Part shown: positions 48,511 to 61,000 of the stretch, piece after piece
Numbering within the stretch: position 1 is the stretch's first letter
How the letters are laid out: the number at the start of each line of letters is the position of its first letter
Origin: Prinia subflava
Taxonomy: Eukaryota; Chordata; Aves; Passeriformes; Cisticolidae
Length of the DNA: 64,000 bases
Assembly: GCF_021018805.1 (NCBI RefSeq)
Contig: NC_086257.1
Coordinates: 16,612,693-16,676,692 of the forward strand
Reading direction: 5' to 3'
Translations under genes and position numbers: made by a program
Notes under the pieces: generated by a model
What the model was told of the DNA's origin: nothing
Database searches by the model: none
What the model saw: the letters and a program-made list of their open reading frames with translations, nothing else

Positions 48511-51500
48511 AATGGGATGCAAAGAAAGCTGTGTGGCAAATAGACATGGGATTAAAACAAAATAAAAGGTGTATTGTGTGAGAAGGACTAAGGTAACAAA
48601 GACTGTGGATGCAGAACATGCAAACAGATGTGCAAATGGCAGTAGAATTACTCATAAAAGTGAGTTTACTTTTCTGCAGGGAGGAGAGATGCTCTGGGCA
48701 AAGTTACCTTCCGAATCATTTCAGTTCATGAATTCAGGACCTGGGACAATTCCCCAAAGATTTAGAGGCGCAGGATTTTGTGTCCTCATGGATCTCACTG
48801 ATATTTATGTATACAAACTTAAAAAAAGAGAGTGTTTGATTGTGTATTGAAAAAAAAAAAGAAAATGCCTTTAAGTAGCTGGATAATGGAAAGAAGATCC
48901 AGAAACTGTTGTGCAAACAGATCTAAAAGCACTTTGCCTAGAATTTGCACTCATGAAAAATGACCCCAAGGACGAGGAGAGTCTTTGGAGAGGAACCACA
49001 AATGATAGGGGATGACCACACAGACCCAGAGAGAACAGGACTTTTCAGCGAATGTAGCAAATAAAAGTCAGAAAATATGTGAGGAAGATGAACTTTAAAA
49101 GGGTATAAATAGCTGTCAGGACGTTCCCACATGGTTATCTTCAGTCACATGTTCTGTTACATGTAGGCAGCAAAGGAGTTACTGCTGTATATTGTCTTTA
49201 TTATAAACTTTATGAAATGGCAGGATCCCTCAGAATCACTGGGTTATTGTTTTAATTTGTTGTTCATTGCAGTGCAGGGTGAACAGGAAAAACATCTTAC
49301 ACTGTAATTCACTACAGTATTTCTTGATAGTCAGCTATTTTGCTAGATACACAGAAAGAGTAAAACCAGGTGCAGATGGAAATGTTTTGGAAATCTTTTC
49401 AAAAATAAACAAAACAGTTGGATGGCTGAAAGTGAAATCTCAGCAACTTCCTTCTATTTCCAAAGAATTTGAAGAAATGTCAAGGCTGGTCTGTGGAAGT
49501 CCATTGTATGTGTTTGGCCATTACATCCCAAGGTCTCTTTGAATGCCTGGGAGTGCTCGCCCAGCCTTGGATTACTGCGTACAGTAGAGATATCACAAAA
49601 GGAACTGACCTAGCTGTAGAGAGAGGCTGGTCCCTCCCCACTCTAAACCTTCATATCAGGAACAGGATGACATCCTACACCCAAAAATACTGTAATTCAT
49701 CTCAAAAACTGCTGGGTGTCACTTCCTGTCTCTTTAAATTCAAAGACTGCTGATTTCCTGATAGAGCCTCTTGAATCAATCTTGGAATACAATTGGTGAC
49801 ATGAATACCAGAAATTGTCCTTTTACCTTCACCATGTTGGCTGCAAACCTCACTGCTAAGAGGCTGCCAGGAGAGCTCAGGGCAGTCTGCCTTGGTAACT
49901 CTTCCCCAGCAGCAGAGATTGCTTTCTGAGCCAGGAATCCGAGTCACAGCAGCACAGCCATTGCCTCTGTGTCCTGCCTGACATCCTGTCTTGATGAAGG
50001 GTGGAAGATCCATCCCCCAAGTGTTGAATTTGAGTCTGCGGGGTCTAAGTTGTGAGTAGTCATCTAGAGGTTCTCCCAGATGTGACCATATAATGAGTAA
50101 TGGCATTCAATGGATAAATCTGATGTGTTTGGGGTTGTTGCTCATTACTTGTATCTTGCAAAGAAATCAATACAATACTTCCGAGTAGAACTTTCTGTTT
50201 TGGCACCTCACAAGGTCTGCTAAGTCATGCAGGGGAAACCAGCTGTGCTGTGAACCTCTGCAGTGTAAGCAGGTACCAGCACAGGAATGGAAACAAAACC
50301 TGCATGGGCAGAAGGTGGGACACAGGCATTGCTCCGTAAGGAGCCACTGTGTCTGGTCTCAGTCTTCCAATAGACACCTTTGATACATCAAAGAAATGTC
50401 ACATTCTCTTTGTTTTCCATCATTATAATGTCTGCCCCAAATTGTTCTGTGCTCTTTCCTGATTTTTACAACTGTAATACTTGTGCCCCGCTTGTATCTG
50501 TATTTTTCTGCTTGTATCTTGCTTAGCAGTGTGAAAAAATCCTTATTCAATGTGCTTATTCTGTTGGATATCATTGCCTGTGTCCTTCAGTCTGCAATTA
50601 AATGTTTTATCTTGTACATGCTGTGTGAATTCTGTCCTGAGTATTTAGTGGTTTTCCCTCAGGAGAATTCCTTCCTTGTTTAAGTATCCAACTTAATGGT
50701 GCAGTAGTAGCACTTGCACAGAAGAGCTCTTTCATTCTTCTCCAGAGTTATTGCATCAGGTTTTAAGGTAGTTTTCAGGACAGGTGTAGGTAGTAGGTGC
50801 CTTCTGGGTGGCAGCATCTTCTGTCACAATGCAGAGCTGATGTGGGTTCGCTCAGGACAGGAAGCTCGTTCTGTTCCTCTGCCTTGGTGATGTGCTATCA
50901 TCTCTGAGGTCTGGAGACCTGATTGATGCCAGCATAGTTGTCTGCAGCTCGTGGGAGTTTGGAAGTTAGGAGATCACCACCAGCACAAAGATCTGTCCTG
51001 TGTTCCCATGGAAGGATTGACCTTCCTGCTCACCTGACAGAGCCTCACGCTGACAACCTCTGAGCATCCCCTTCAGATGTGGGAGGTCAGCTTTCCTGCA
51101 GGGGCTTGTGCTGGTTTGTGTGTAAAACTCAGGGCTCTGTCATGCACAGCACATGAAGTGCCACCTTGTGAAGGTGTCCTGGCTTTGTTTTGAGGTATAA
51201 AAGGTGGCTTTTAATTCTATTAAGTGGTTTTAGGACGTTGCTGAATTTATTAGCTGCTGCAGACAAAAGTTTTATGCAATTCACATGAAAGACCTGCTTC
51301 CAAAATTTAATTTAGTAATAGATATAGTCTCCTCATAATTCTGAAACTACTTTAAGGATTGCTGATGGCTCATGGAAAACTCTAGAAAATATTTCTACTT
51401 TTCGTCTTCACTTGTCCTTTACTGTACTTAATGAACAGATGAGTTTTGTTTTGGACCTCACCTAAACCCAGTCACAAATTGGTTTGTAAAATCGTAGTTG

Positions 51501-54500
51501 TCTCTGTAAACTTCAGTTGATGCAAGGCACAAAATGGCCAAAGGTCAGGGTAGCTGACCAGAGTAAAACAGTACTTAAATAATCATGTTTTTCTGGATTT
51601 TAGCCTCATTGATGTCCAACATTGACCTTTTAACTTAAAGAAGAAAAGAAGAAAGTAACAAAAACCCTGTTACGGTTTATTTTTGTGAAAAACTCTGAAT
51701 ATTTTTTATTCTCTTAGAACCGCTAAAAGCATCACTGCAATGTCACCATTCCTGTCAGTATTTTCTCAGGTTCTTGTGGAAGTTGGGAAGTGTCTAGACT
51801 TCCAGTATGGGGAGAGTTAACATTTCAAGATGTTTTTGGGTTTTTTTCCTCCCTTCTCTCGTGATCTCGTGCTGTTTCTCAGTTTGGAGTAACTGGGGCC
51901 AGTCTTGGTTCTGCTCATGTTGGGGATTTGGTCCATCTCCCAGCTCCTTAGTTCGAGCAGTTAAATGAGAAAAGTCACAGCTTTTATTTTCTTTATGTCA
52001 GCCTGGCTCTTCAAGGAAAGGATGAAGCTTGAAGGTTTTAATTGTGATTTAAGAAGCAAAGCAAAAGCCCAGACCCAGCCTGCACCTCTGCAGTCTGATG
52101 CTGACACAGTCCATGTGCCACTTGGCCATGTTAAGAGCCTGACCTTGGCCACCTCTCCAGGTGCTACAGATCCCCAAAAAGGTGACAAAGCATAGTTCAA
52201 AGAAGAGTTGGAATGTCTTGAAACCTTGGCCAGGCTGTTCCTGATGGCCTAAGTCTCTCTGTTACTGGTAGTTGAAGTGGGTTGTTTCTGTGGGACATTT
52301 TTCATGCAAACCAGTGGCAGAGGGGTTTGGTAGTATGGAGCACTTTTTTGGCTGTTACCCTTTAGAGGTGTTGTTTGTTTGGGCAGACAGTTGTTTTTTT
52401 TTTGAGGTTGTTGCAACATTTACTAAGTGGATGGAAATGTTTGGATGGAAAAGTTGCTGCTCTGTGCCCTGGGGACTTGTCCTGCTCCCAAGATAACAGG
52501 ATCTGATCCTTTTGCCAGAGTCTTCTTCTGAGGTTATGTCAAGGAAGAGACCTTTAGAGAAGGAAAAAAACTATTACTTGCTCAAAAAAGGGTGCAAATA
52601 GTTGCATTTCAGTTGGCTAAAGACCCATCATGTGATAATTTTAAAAAGTTAGTTTCTTGGTAAACAAGTTAATGGATTTATGCTCAGTTGCACTGTGTCT
52701 TCGAAAAGCAAAATGGCCCTAGGGCACACAAGTAAAATTTAAGCACTTTCCTTGTTATTTTAAAATAAGTAAAACACACTGTCTGAATTTTTGGACCAAA
52801 AGCTTGGCTTCCTTTGGTGGAAAAGTAACCTCAGCTGAGAATTAAAGTCACTCACCTTTGTCTTCAGACTCCAGAGCAGATTAAAAACTTGCTTTTTTCA
52901 TGGTTCCACTTTTATTTTTTCATTAAACTCTTCTCCATCTTGTGCTTTCTTTGCTTTCCCACTTGCTCTTCTCTCCTAATCAGTCATTCTCTTTTCTCTC
53001 TTTTCTTCTCTCTCTGACCCAAGATGGTCACCTTGAGCTGTGTATATGTTCATACACATGCCAAAGAGAAGCAGAAACACTTGGGTCATGTCATTCATTT
53101 AAAGGTGTGTTAAAGGTCTGTGATAGCCCCTATCTGGTTCCAGCAGCTTCTCCAAGTCTTGGTGCCAATTTCTGCTTCAGTACAACTTATTTTGGGTTTA
53201 TGTCCACCCCTTTATGGTCTGCAGCCCCTCTGGCTGTCCCTTCTGTCACTGTGACCCTCTGTGGCTGAGACTGGGTCCTCCCCCTTGATGAAGACTCCTG
53301 ATCTTCTGTAGCACTGCCAATAGCACCAAAACGTGCATGTAGGTTAAAGGCTTCATTTCTCCCTCTTTATGCAAGTTTTTCATGCTTTTGCAAGGTGCTA
53401 AATATTGCTTAGCAGATAAGAGCAACAACATGATCCCCCCCAGGGGTGTAGAATGGGAAAGAGCTGTAATTATTTGCTGCAAGAGTTTGGTCTGACCAGG
53501 GAACAGCTTGGGACTCCCTTGAGCTGCCAGCAGCAGGTGGGTAGTTGGCTGTTTTTTGGACATAGCAAATACTTTGCAATTTGCTTTGAACTCTTCTGTA
53601 TCTCACTGAAGGGTGAAGACAGTGTGGGAAACAGGTTCATACAAAACCCCTGGTACTTGATTTTAAGTTGACTTAACAAGTTTGCTCGTGTTTGACTTCC
53701 CTCTTGAGAATGATGATGCTTGAAGGTGAGATGGAAATAAATGGGAGCGTGTCTTCATGGTAGAGAAATACTTTCTGCTCTTTTATCCTTGAAGAGCTCA
53801 GTTTTTAAGTTATATGGCCCTAAAATTCACATATGCTAGGGTACAAAGTGAAATTGCTTCATCTCTGGATTTGTGCTATGGCTGAAGGGTTGCTGAAGAC
53901 AGGGAAGAGGGATTTGCATCCAGTGTATTCCCTCACATACTGTTCAAATGCATTCAACTCAACTTTCTAATTCCAGGGGCAAATGCTTGATGTGACCTGC
54001 TGGGTTGACAGTTCTTATGAAGCATTTACTGGCTGAAAATGCCTTTTCCTTCTCTTCCAGCTCCTTCTTACTAATCCCTTTTTGTTTATAATTTTTTCAA
54101 TAAAGAAGGAAAGAAGTTCTCTGAACTGTTTTGTCATAGAAAATGAGATCATCGGCAAAAAAGAAAAAGGGAAAAAAAAGGAACAGCTTGTTCTTTGTTC
54201 TTCTGCAAGGTGTCACTGCTCTCCTTTGCTTTTAGCATCATACTGACGCACGGGAGATTTTGGGGTGGGTTCAAACAAGCCAGATCCTCAGCTTGAGGAG
54301 CTGAACCTTCTCCAGAACAACTGTGTGCCCATAATGCTGGGGGAGATCTGCCTTTCATGGCTGTCACTTGGTGAGCTCCAAGAGGAGATCCAGCCTTCCA
54401 GAAAGCTGGCAAGACATAGATCCATTCTGCTTTGCCATTCTCACATTTATGATGGTAAATAAAAGGGAAATTGTCCTCTCTGCTTGTGGCATCACAACAG

Positions 54501-54739
54501 TGTTGTTTGCAGTAAGATGACAACAAATCTTGTCCTGCTGGCACAGAGCATTGGCCCAAGAGGAGTTTGGGTGGCTGAGTGCCCAGCCCTTTCCCTTTCT
54601 GCTTGCAGACCTCTGGAGAGCTCCTCATTGCACAGGGCCTCTTTGCTGGGCTTTGCAATGCCGTGGCGTCATTTCAGACAATGCTCCTGTCTGCCATCCA
54701 TCTCTGTCTGCCGCATCTCTGTAGGTGCAGAGAGAAGCT

Positions 54740-55030
54740 AACAGGGTTCAGCTGGTTAATAAAACATGCATTGCTTGATTCTAAACTGCATTCCCTGTTG
54801 CTAAACATCTCCCAAGAGCAGCTTTGCAGTGGTAGAGTCTGAATGGCACGACAGTTTTGCATCCACTTTCAGATGAAACGATTTTAAATGAAAGAGTCCC
54901 AGAGATCCTGAGTGAAATAAGCCATCCAAGTGCCTTCAGCATTTTTCATTGCAATAGATGCTCCCTGCAGCTCTTGCTTTAATAGCAGCATATGAAGTGT
55001 CTGGCTTAATCTCCTGTACATTTTAATGTA
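54740..55030. promoter_or_regulatory. Conserved-looking non-coding block
   Basis: Repeat-free sequence with TGCATTGCTTGATT, TTTTCATTGCAATAGATG and AATAGCAGCATATGAAG-type words that resemble vertebrate conserved non-coding elements. This is judged by texture only; no alignment was made. Confidence 0.15.
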
Positions 55031-55401
55031 AATTCCTTTTAAAAAACCCTAACCTTAAACTGGTAGTGTATACCTAGCTTAAGGGGTTATTGTGCAGCTT
55101 TAAGTTCCCTGTTAGAGAATTTGGGATGGAACAAATCTGTAGTTTGTAAAAGTACTTGTTTCTCTAAGAAATTTAGGATATAAAAAGTCTGTCACAATGG
55201 AGAGCTACACAGCAAGTTTTGAAGCCTCTCTTTGCTGGAAAAGTAGATTTTTTCAACAAAATAGAGGTCAAGTAGACCATGTATAGTAGCCTATGGTGTG
55301 TGGTCCATGTGGTATCCACCCTTCACCCCTTTCCTCTGATCTCTTTGACAAGACTTTTTTACTCCATGACTGCTGGTTAAATTATTTTTCCCTTTCAGGC
55401 C

Positions 55402-55443
55402 ACTTTTTCTCTTTTTTTCTTTCTTTTTCTTTTTTTTTTCCTT
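55402..55443 (+). repeat. Pyrimidine (T-rich) tract
   Basis: About 40 nt of T with interspersed C, ending CCTTGGG. No AG follows close enough to make it a splice acceptor. Confidence 0.85.
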
Positions 55444-55965
55444 GGGAAATAACATGAAACTGACAGTGTGAAATGTTCCTTTTGTGACTTGTCATAAAAA
55501 TTAATGAGACTAGAAAAACAGTTTGTGGACCTGGAACAGAATTGTAGTGAATAGTATTTCTCTATCCACAACACTTTTTCCCTTTAATTAGCAAATAAAC
55601 CAGGAGACAGCAGCAGGCAGGTATTTCTATGCAGGCTTAGGATGGTATTTTGTCTAGCACATTCAAAAGCAATGATTTGAGAGAAATCAGATTGGTTGAT
55701 CACTTACTGTATCTTCAAGTTCTCTTGGTCTGAATATTTTGGGGGTGAGGGAGATAGGGTGATTCATACATGAGCAAGACAAACCCAAGGGCTGCCAGTT
55801 TGCATTATGTCAATGTATGTAAGAAAATATTTAGATAGAATTTCCATTAAAAGTTCAAAAGCAAGGGGCTCATGCTGACCCCAGCTTTTAGAAGCTCTGG
55901 TGGGAAACCTGAATGAAATTGAACTCTGCTCAGTGTGTTTTCGTTGGCCGACTCCATGTTTTATT

Positions 55966-55982
55966 ATCTCATGCAATGAGAT
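55966..55982. repeat. Perfect short inverted repeat
   Basis: ATCTCAT-GCA-ATGAGAT, 7-bp arms with a 3-nt centre. It sits at the left edge of an AT-rich conserved-looking block that runs to about 56200. Confidence 0.8.
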
Positions 55983-56099
55983 CTTTCTTGGTTTGTCGAT
56001 TTTCTATCGAGGACAAAAAGTTCATGTATGTAACAGTGCACATATTGAATTAAAGTGTGATTAAAGGCATGATGTAATGACCCTCTCTCCTTTTCCTTT

Positions 56100-56142
56100 A
56101 GTCAATATTTGCCTGCAGGGTCAATACATTACAATATTGACT
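56100..56142. repeat. Inverted repeat, 10-bp arms, 23-nt spacer
   Basis: AGTCAATATT at 56100-56109 and AATATTGACT at 56133-56142 are perfect reverse complements. A third related TCAATATT follows at about 56152. The spacer contains GTCAATAC as well. Immediately upstream is a strong pyrimidine tract ending TTTAG, but no partner donor follows. Confidence 0.75.
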
Positions 56143-57903
56143 TCAAAGTATTCAATATTTTTTTACCTTCTGAGTGTGTTGGCTTCGAGTGTGTGTAATA
56201 TTAAACCTGTTGGTTGAACTGTTGGTCTAAGACTTACTGTCTAAGTAGTTTCAGGCTTGGATGCCTAATCCATGTAGAGCAGCTTTCAAGGCATGTGATA
56301 ATATCACAACACAGCTGTAGGCCGCTTTCTGAGGTGAACCATTTAATCTGCAGTCTTTGCTCCCAGCTTCCTGACAAGTGGTGGAGTTTGTCCCTTGGTG
56401 TGCAGTGGGATTATTGCCCTCTCTCCCTGCTGCCATCATATTTAGTCTCTGCAGGCCCCTCCAGTGACTGGAGGTTATGTGGGCACATCTCAACCCCGTC
56501 CCTCCCGCCTTTACATCTGTGCTCTGTCAAGTGCACAAAAGCTGCTCCCAAAGCAAGATTACACTTTACGTACTCACAGTGCTGTGCAAACATGGCTTAA
56601 TGAAGTTAATGGTTATGAAGTCAGGCAGCTCTGCAGGTTGGGCTGGTACTCATTGCCCTGAGTTCCCAGCTGGGGCACAGTGGGCTGGGTGTCACCCACT
56701 AATAGTAGGCTGAACCTTCTCATGCTTCCTCTTCATCTGTTTCCACTCCTGCTCTGCTGAAATCCTGTGCTGGTATCCATCACAAGGACACACAGGCATA
56801 TGCACTGCTTAATGACAACAGCTACAAACCATTTATCCTTCAAAAACGTGACACTCAAGAGAAGGGCTTTGATAATGTTCTTTGCGAGGTGTATAAATAA
56901 ACAGGATTGTCACCAGTGTGGATCTTATTACTTTGTCTCTTTAAAAAAATTAAGGAAAGAAAAAATATTTATAGATACCAAGAGGTTAGTGAATTCCTCT
57001 AAAGAACCAAGTGTTATAATTAGGAACCCACTGCACTTAGAACTATTCTACAAATAAGCACCTCAAATCCAGCCTAGTCCTTCCAGAGAAAACAAAGGTC
57101 AATAGGCTGCTTTGAGGATTAGCAAACCAGAATTTCTTGGACCCAGGTACTAATTACTTCCAAAGCTGAGGATGATCACTACTTCCAAATCCAAATTACT
57201 GCCAAAACCTCATGATAAACCTCAGTAGAACTCTTCTCTGGCTTAACTTTTGACTTAAGATGCTTTTAAACTGGACTGTAATTAAAAGATAAAAAGCCAA
57301 ATCTAAAGGAAAGGCAAGGTAACGGTAGAAATATTCTCCTAGTGGAAAGCTGCACTTCTGCATAGCCTGATCCAAAGTAGTTGAAGACTTCCCACATCCC
57401 CAGCAGCAAACTGGGCTCAGCCAAGTTGGTGCAGTTCTGAAAACCCAAAAGCATGTGTGACTTTTTCCCTGACTGCTCCATGCCAGGGAAATGGGATCTT
57501 GCATTGCCTGTGTCCATGTGCGGTGGGGTTGCATCTTTCTTTCATGCTGTTGTCTGGCAGCAAAGGGATGAGGACTGGGCTCACTATTACAAGTTCCTAA
57601 TTGGAAAGAAGTATCCACATGATTTTGAAGAGTTTTCACATTTCCACCTCTGTACTTGAGGATTCACTTCTGTGTATATTCACTCATATGCTGTAGCCAC
57701 AGTGGTGGTGAGTTTGACAGTGTCCTGAGAGACCATGGTTTTCATCCCAGGTGGAAGAAGTGGGAAGAAGTATTGGTTTTGTGAGATTTTGGCATAAAGC
57801 AAAATGGTTGTGGTATCACTGGGGAGGGGGAGAGGAGTCAGAGTTAAATATGTCAGCAGTTCATTTCTACTCACAGCTTATTGACTTCCTTGTGCAATTC
57901 CAG

Positions 57904-58016
57904 GGAACTTGGAAGTGGGAGTCCACATCGCGGATGTGAGCTACTTTGTTCTGGAGGAAACAGCACTGGATAAAGTAGCAAGCGAAAGGGCCACCAGTGT
58001 CTATCTGGTGCAGAAG
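57904..58016 (+). CDS. DIS3L2: DIS3L2 coding exon (RNB core; ~human residues 402-439)
   Basis: A 113-nt exon. GG completes Gly with the G at 42368, then AAC TTG GAA GTG (Asn-Leu-Glu-Val). It ends CAG AAG in phase 0 before the strong donor GTAAGG at 58017. Translation includes [15 protein letters not shown] and [16 protein letters not shown], matching human [15 protein letters not shown] and [16 protein letters not shown]. The [12 protein letters not shown] motif is a signature of RNB nucleases and follows the catalytic loop in the fold. The next segment in human (VVPMLPRLLCEEL) is not found before 64000, so this is the last coding exon in the window. Confidence 0.98.
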
Positions 58017-61000
58017 GTAAGGACAGCTTTTCCTTTGTCTGCCTGATAACTGTGCCTTCCATTTACCATAAATTCATTTTCAAGAAGCTCACAATCAAGG
58101 TCTGGCTGCTATTGCAGGACACCTACAGAAATATGTAAGTTGGTGGAAACACAGAAGCTGACATAGCTGCTGACTGCCTTAGAGCTTATGGAGAGAGGAT
58201 GGAGTGGAGCAGCAGCTTGAGACCTGTCTGTGGTCAGGGAGTGCCCCTCATGTGCCAGGTCACCAGCTCAGTGCTGACCTCAGCCAAGCCCAACACACCC
58301 AAGCTGGCTTTTCTGCTTTGCTCTTGGGGGCTTCAGATTGGCAGATGTGGAGGATTTTGTCTTGCCTTTGATGCAATAGTCCAACTAATCCCTCCCAGAA
58401 ATGGATTTGTGTCAAAGTAGGGTGTAAAACACACCAAGCAACCAACCAACATCTTGAGGTAAAACAAAAGGTTCACACTCTTACTTTATCTGGATATCCC
58501 AAATAATGAAGGAATAGTGTTCCTTCATCATGCAGTGAAAAGATGCTTGAAATTATACAGATTTTAGCTTATCAGAATCAAACGTTAAGCTCAAGTTTAA
58601 AGTTGGCTTCTAAACTCTACAAATGAACAGGTTCAGGTTTAGCACTGTTTGAAAGGAAATGTCTAGGCTTTGTCTGTGGTTGTCTCTTTTTCAGTTGAAT
58701 GTGCAGAAACACTTTGTAGCCCATCAGATACCACTGGCACTGTGCATGTAGGGAAGCTGGAAAACTTGGCTGTCAGAGTCCTGTGTAGTCTTGAGGCATC
58801 AGCTGCATGAAGAGGAGTGTCATGAAGCAGATTAATCTTCCTCTCTGCACACTCCCATTCAGTCAGGCTGAAGTCCTTGTCTCCACAGCCCCTTCTGGAA
58901 TGACAGGACATATTTTCTATAATAGATAAAAGTATCCCACTTGCTACTTAGGATTGGAGTGATTCTTCCCGTTCCATCCCTTCCCTTCTTGGATATTTTC
59001 AGGGTTGTTATCCAGGGAGGTTTCTGTAGTGATGCTTGTTCCAGTAACTTCCTGTGTCCTCTCTGCACTTTCTGGATGATAAAATGATTCATGTTACACT
59101 AGTGGAATCAAATTAACAGTTTGATATCAAGCTGTTTACCTTTAGCAGCTGTTCCATAGCTTTCTTTGTGCAGCAAGGCACAGCTTTGAGGGTCTCAGGG
59201 TGGGTTTCAGCTCCCTGTGGAATCACTGTGACAGCAATGCCAAAGTGTCCCCACTGGGCCAGTGGTAGTGACAGCAACAGCACCAGTGACGCACCAGTCT
59301 TCCCAGTCTCTCCAGTGACAAGCTTGGCTTCTGCAGTGCTCTGCTTCCCCCTCTGATGGATGGTGGGAGGTGTGGGCTGGCCTAGGGGGATGTCACTGGG
59401 GGCAGCAAAGCTGTACTCCAAGAGGATATTGTGGCAGTATTTCCAAGTCAAAATACTGTGGTTTGAGGCCATGTGTTTCTTTTAGTCAAGGGAGAAGGAA
59501 GATTTTTATAGAGAAATGAGACATTTTTCATGAAAATCTAGTTGGATGCAGAAGCTGATTGAATTTTCTTTCGAAGTGCCTTTTCCCATCAGCACTGCCA
59601 GTCCTGTGCAATGCCAGCATAAGTTACCTGCTGCCCCTAATCTTCAATTCATCAACTACTGTGGCCCAGCAGTCAGGATTGGTGTTTTACCCAGACTTCT
59701 GCCCTGCCGAAAACACATTTTAAAACAACAAACTAGGTTAGATGATGAAATTTTCAATGTTTTAATTGCAAGAGATGAAAAGGAGTGGGGGGATGGGCAA
59801 AGGAACGCAGCCAGCCTGTCTGAAACAAGATGGTAGCATGACTCTTGTAGAAAATATGCTTTCCTTTGATGAAATTGTTTCCTAAGACAGCTGTGATTCT
59901 GTGAGAGGTTAGCACCATGCTAATCCTCCCAAAGAAGTTAAATAAAGCCACATATTTAGGTTTCCTGAACCAGAAGGGGAGTTATTGTGTAATTGCTAAT
60001 GGTCTATTTAATACAAGTCAAAAGTTTTTGAAATAAGAATGTATCAGGTTTTAAGAGGCAAGAAAACCTAAACAGTTTCCTCTTTTTTGGCACATCTCAC
60101 AGTGTTATTTTAGGTGTGAAGCAGCTCGAGTGAGAGTTCAGCCATAAATCCCTATAATATTTTACTGATCCTATTTTACACTGGAGATCAAAGATCAGAA
60201 CTGTAAGCCTGTCTTCATGTTGAGTCCAAGGACTTCAAGACATTCACTTTTGACACCAGCAGGTTGTCAGGTGTTGATATTTTGATAATTTCAAACTGAG
60301 TAACAAAGAGTTGCCTGAAATCTGAATACATGGAAACATTGATTCAACTCCTGAGGAGAAATCATGGCTCATAAACAAGCTGCCTATTTCCTCTGAGTGT
60401 CTTTTAGGTACAAGCAAGAGATTTACTGAGCCCACTCTATTGTTGGACTTCAGTGTCCTCCTACCAGCTCTAGTGGAAATTTTTGGTTAATTCAATCCCT
60501 ACCCATTGGATTGACTGTGGGAGGAGGATCACCTTGGGAGTCAGTGGTGCTCATAACCAACCTGAAACAAGAATTAAGGGACAGCCAAAGCAGGATGCCA
60601 GCAGAATGAAGTTGTTTGAAGGGAGCAAAACTGCTCATGTAACTTTGTGAAAATAAGGGATTATGCTTGATCAGGGTTTGTTCCTTTTCCCCTTTGGTTC
60701 CTTGACCAGTTTTCCCCTTCTGTTCCTTGAAAAGCTGTGAGTCCATTGATCAGAGCTGCTGTGGGCTAACCTGCTCTGAACCTGGCCAGTGAGTTAGTCC
60801 TGGCTCAGCAGATGTTTCTAATTTTATAGGGAACAAGAAGTTTTATCATCTCAGCATGCATATGCTCCCTCCCACTGCCCAGCTCACTAGGAATGAGTGC
60901 GAGACTGGAAACTCACGTTTGGTTTCTGAAGCACTTTATTAGTTGAAGAGGCAAAACAAAACAAATCCCAGGGCTGTCACAAGCAGGGATTTAGATCTTC

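Larger units (their letters stand above)
42369..57903 (+). other. DIS3L2: DIS3L2 intron (~15.5 kb)
   Basis: From GTATGA to TGTGCAATTCCAG. Contents I can support are a possible 62-nt cassette exon (42903), G/T-rich tracts at 43083 and 48355, a pyrimidine tract at 55402-55443, and conserved-looking AT-rich blocks at about 45450-45660, 54740-55030 and 55960-56200. No transposable element was clear to me. The 169-codon − strand ORF at 54149-54658 has no recognisable domain. Confidence 0.85.

Noticed and set aside
48296..48565. 89-codon ORF rich in Phe/Val/Cys resembling a membrane protein
   Set aside because: It is a translation of the G/T low-complexity tract.
49100..49112. GGTATAAATAG, TATA-box-like; similar words at 13790 and 56888
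   Set aside because: Isolated TATA words in AT-rich intron, with no CpG island, initiator or downstream ORF of note.
54149..54658. 169-codon − strand ORF
   Set aside because: No recognisable domain or plausible splice context; low-information composition.
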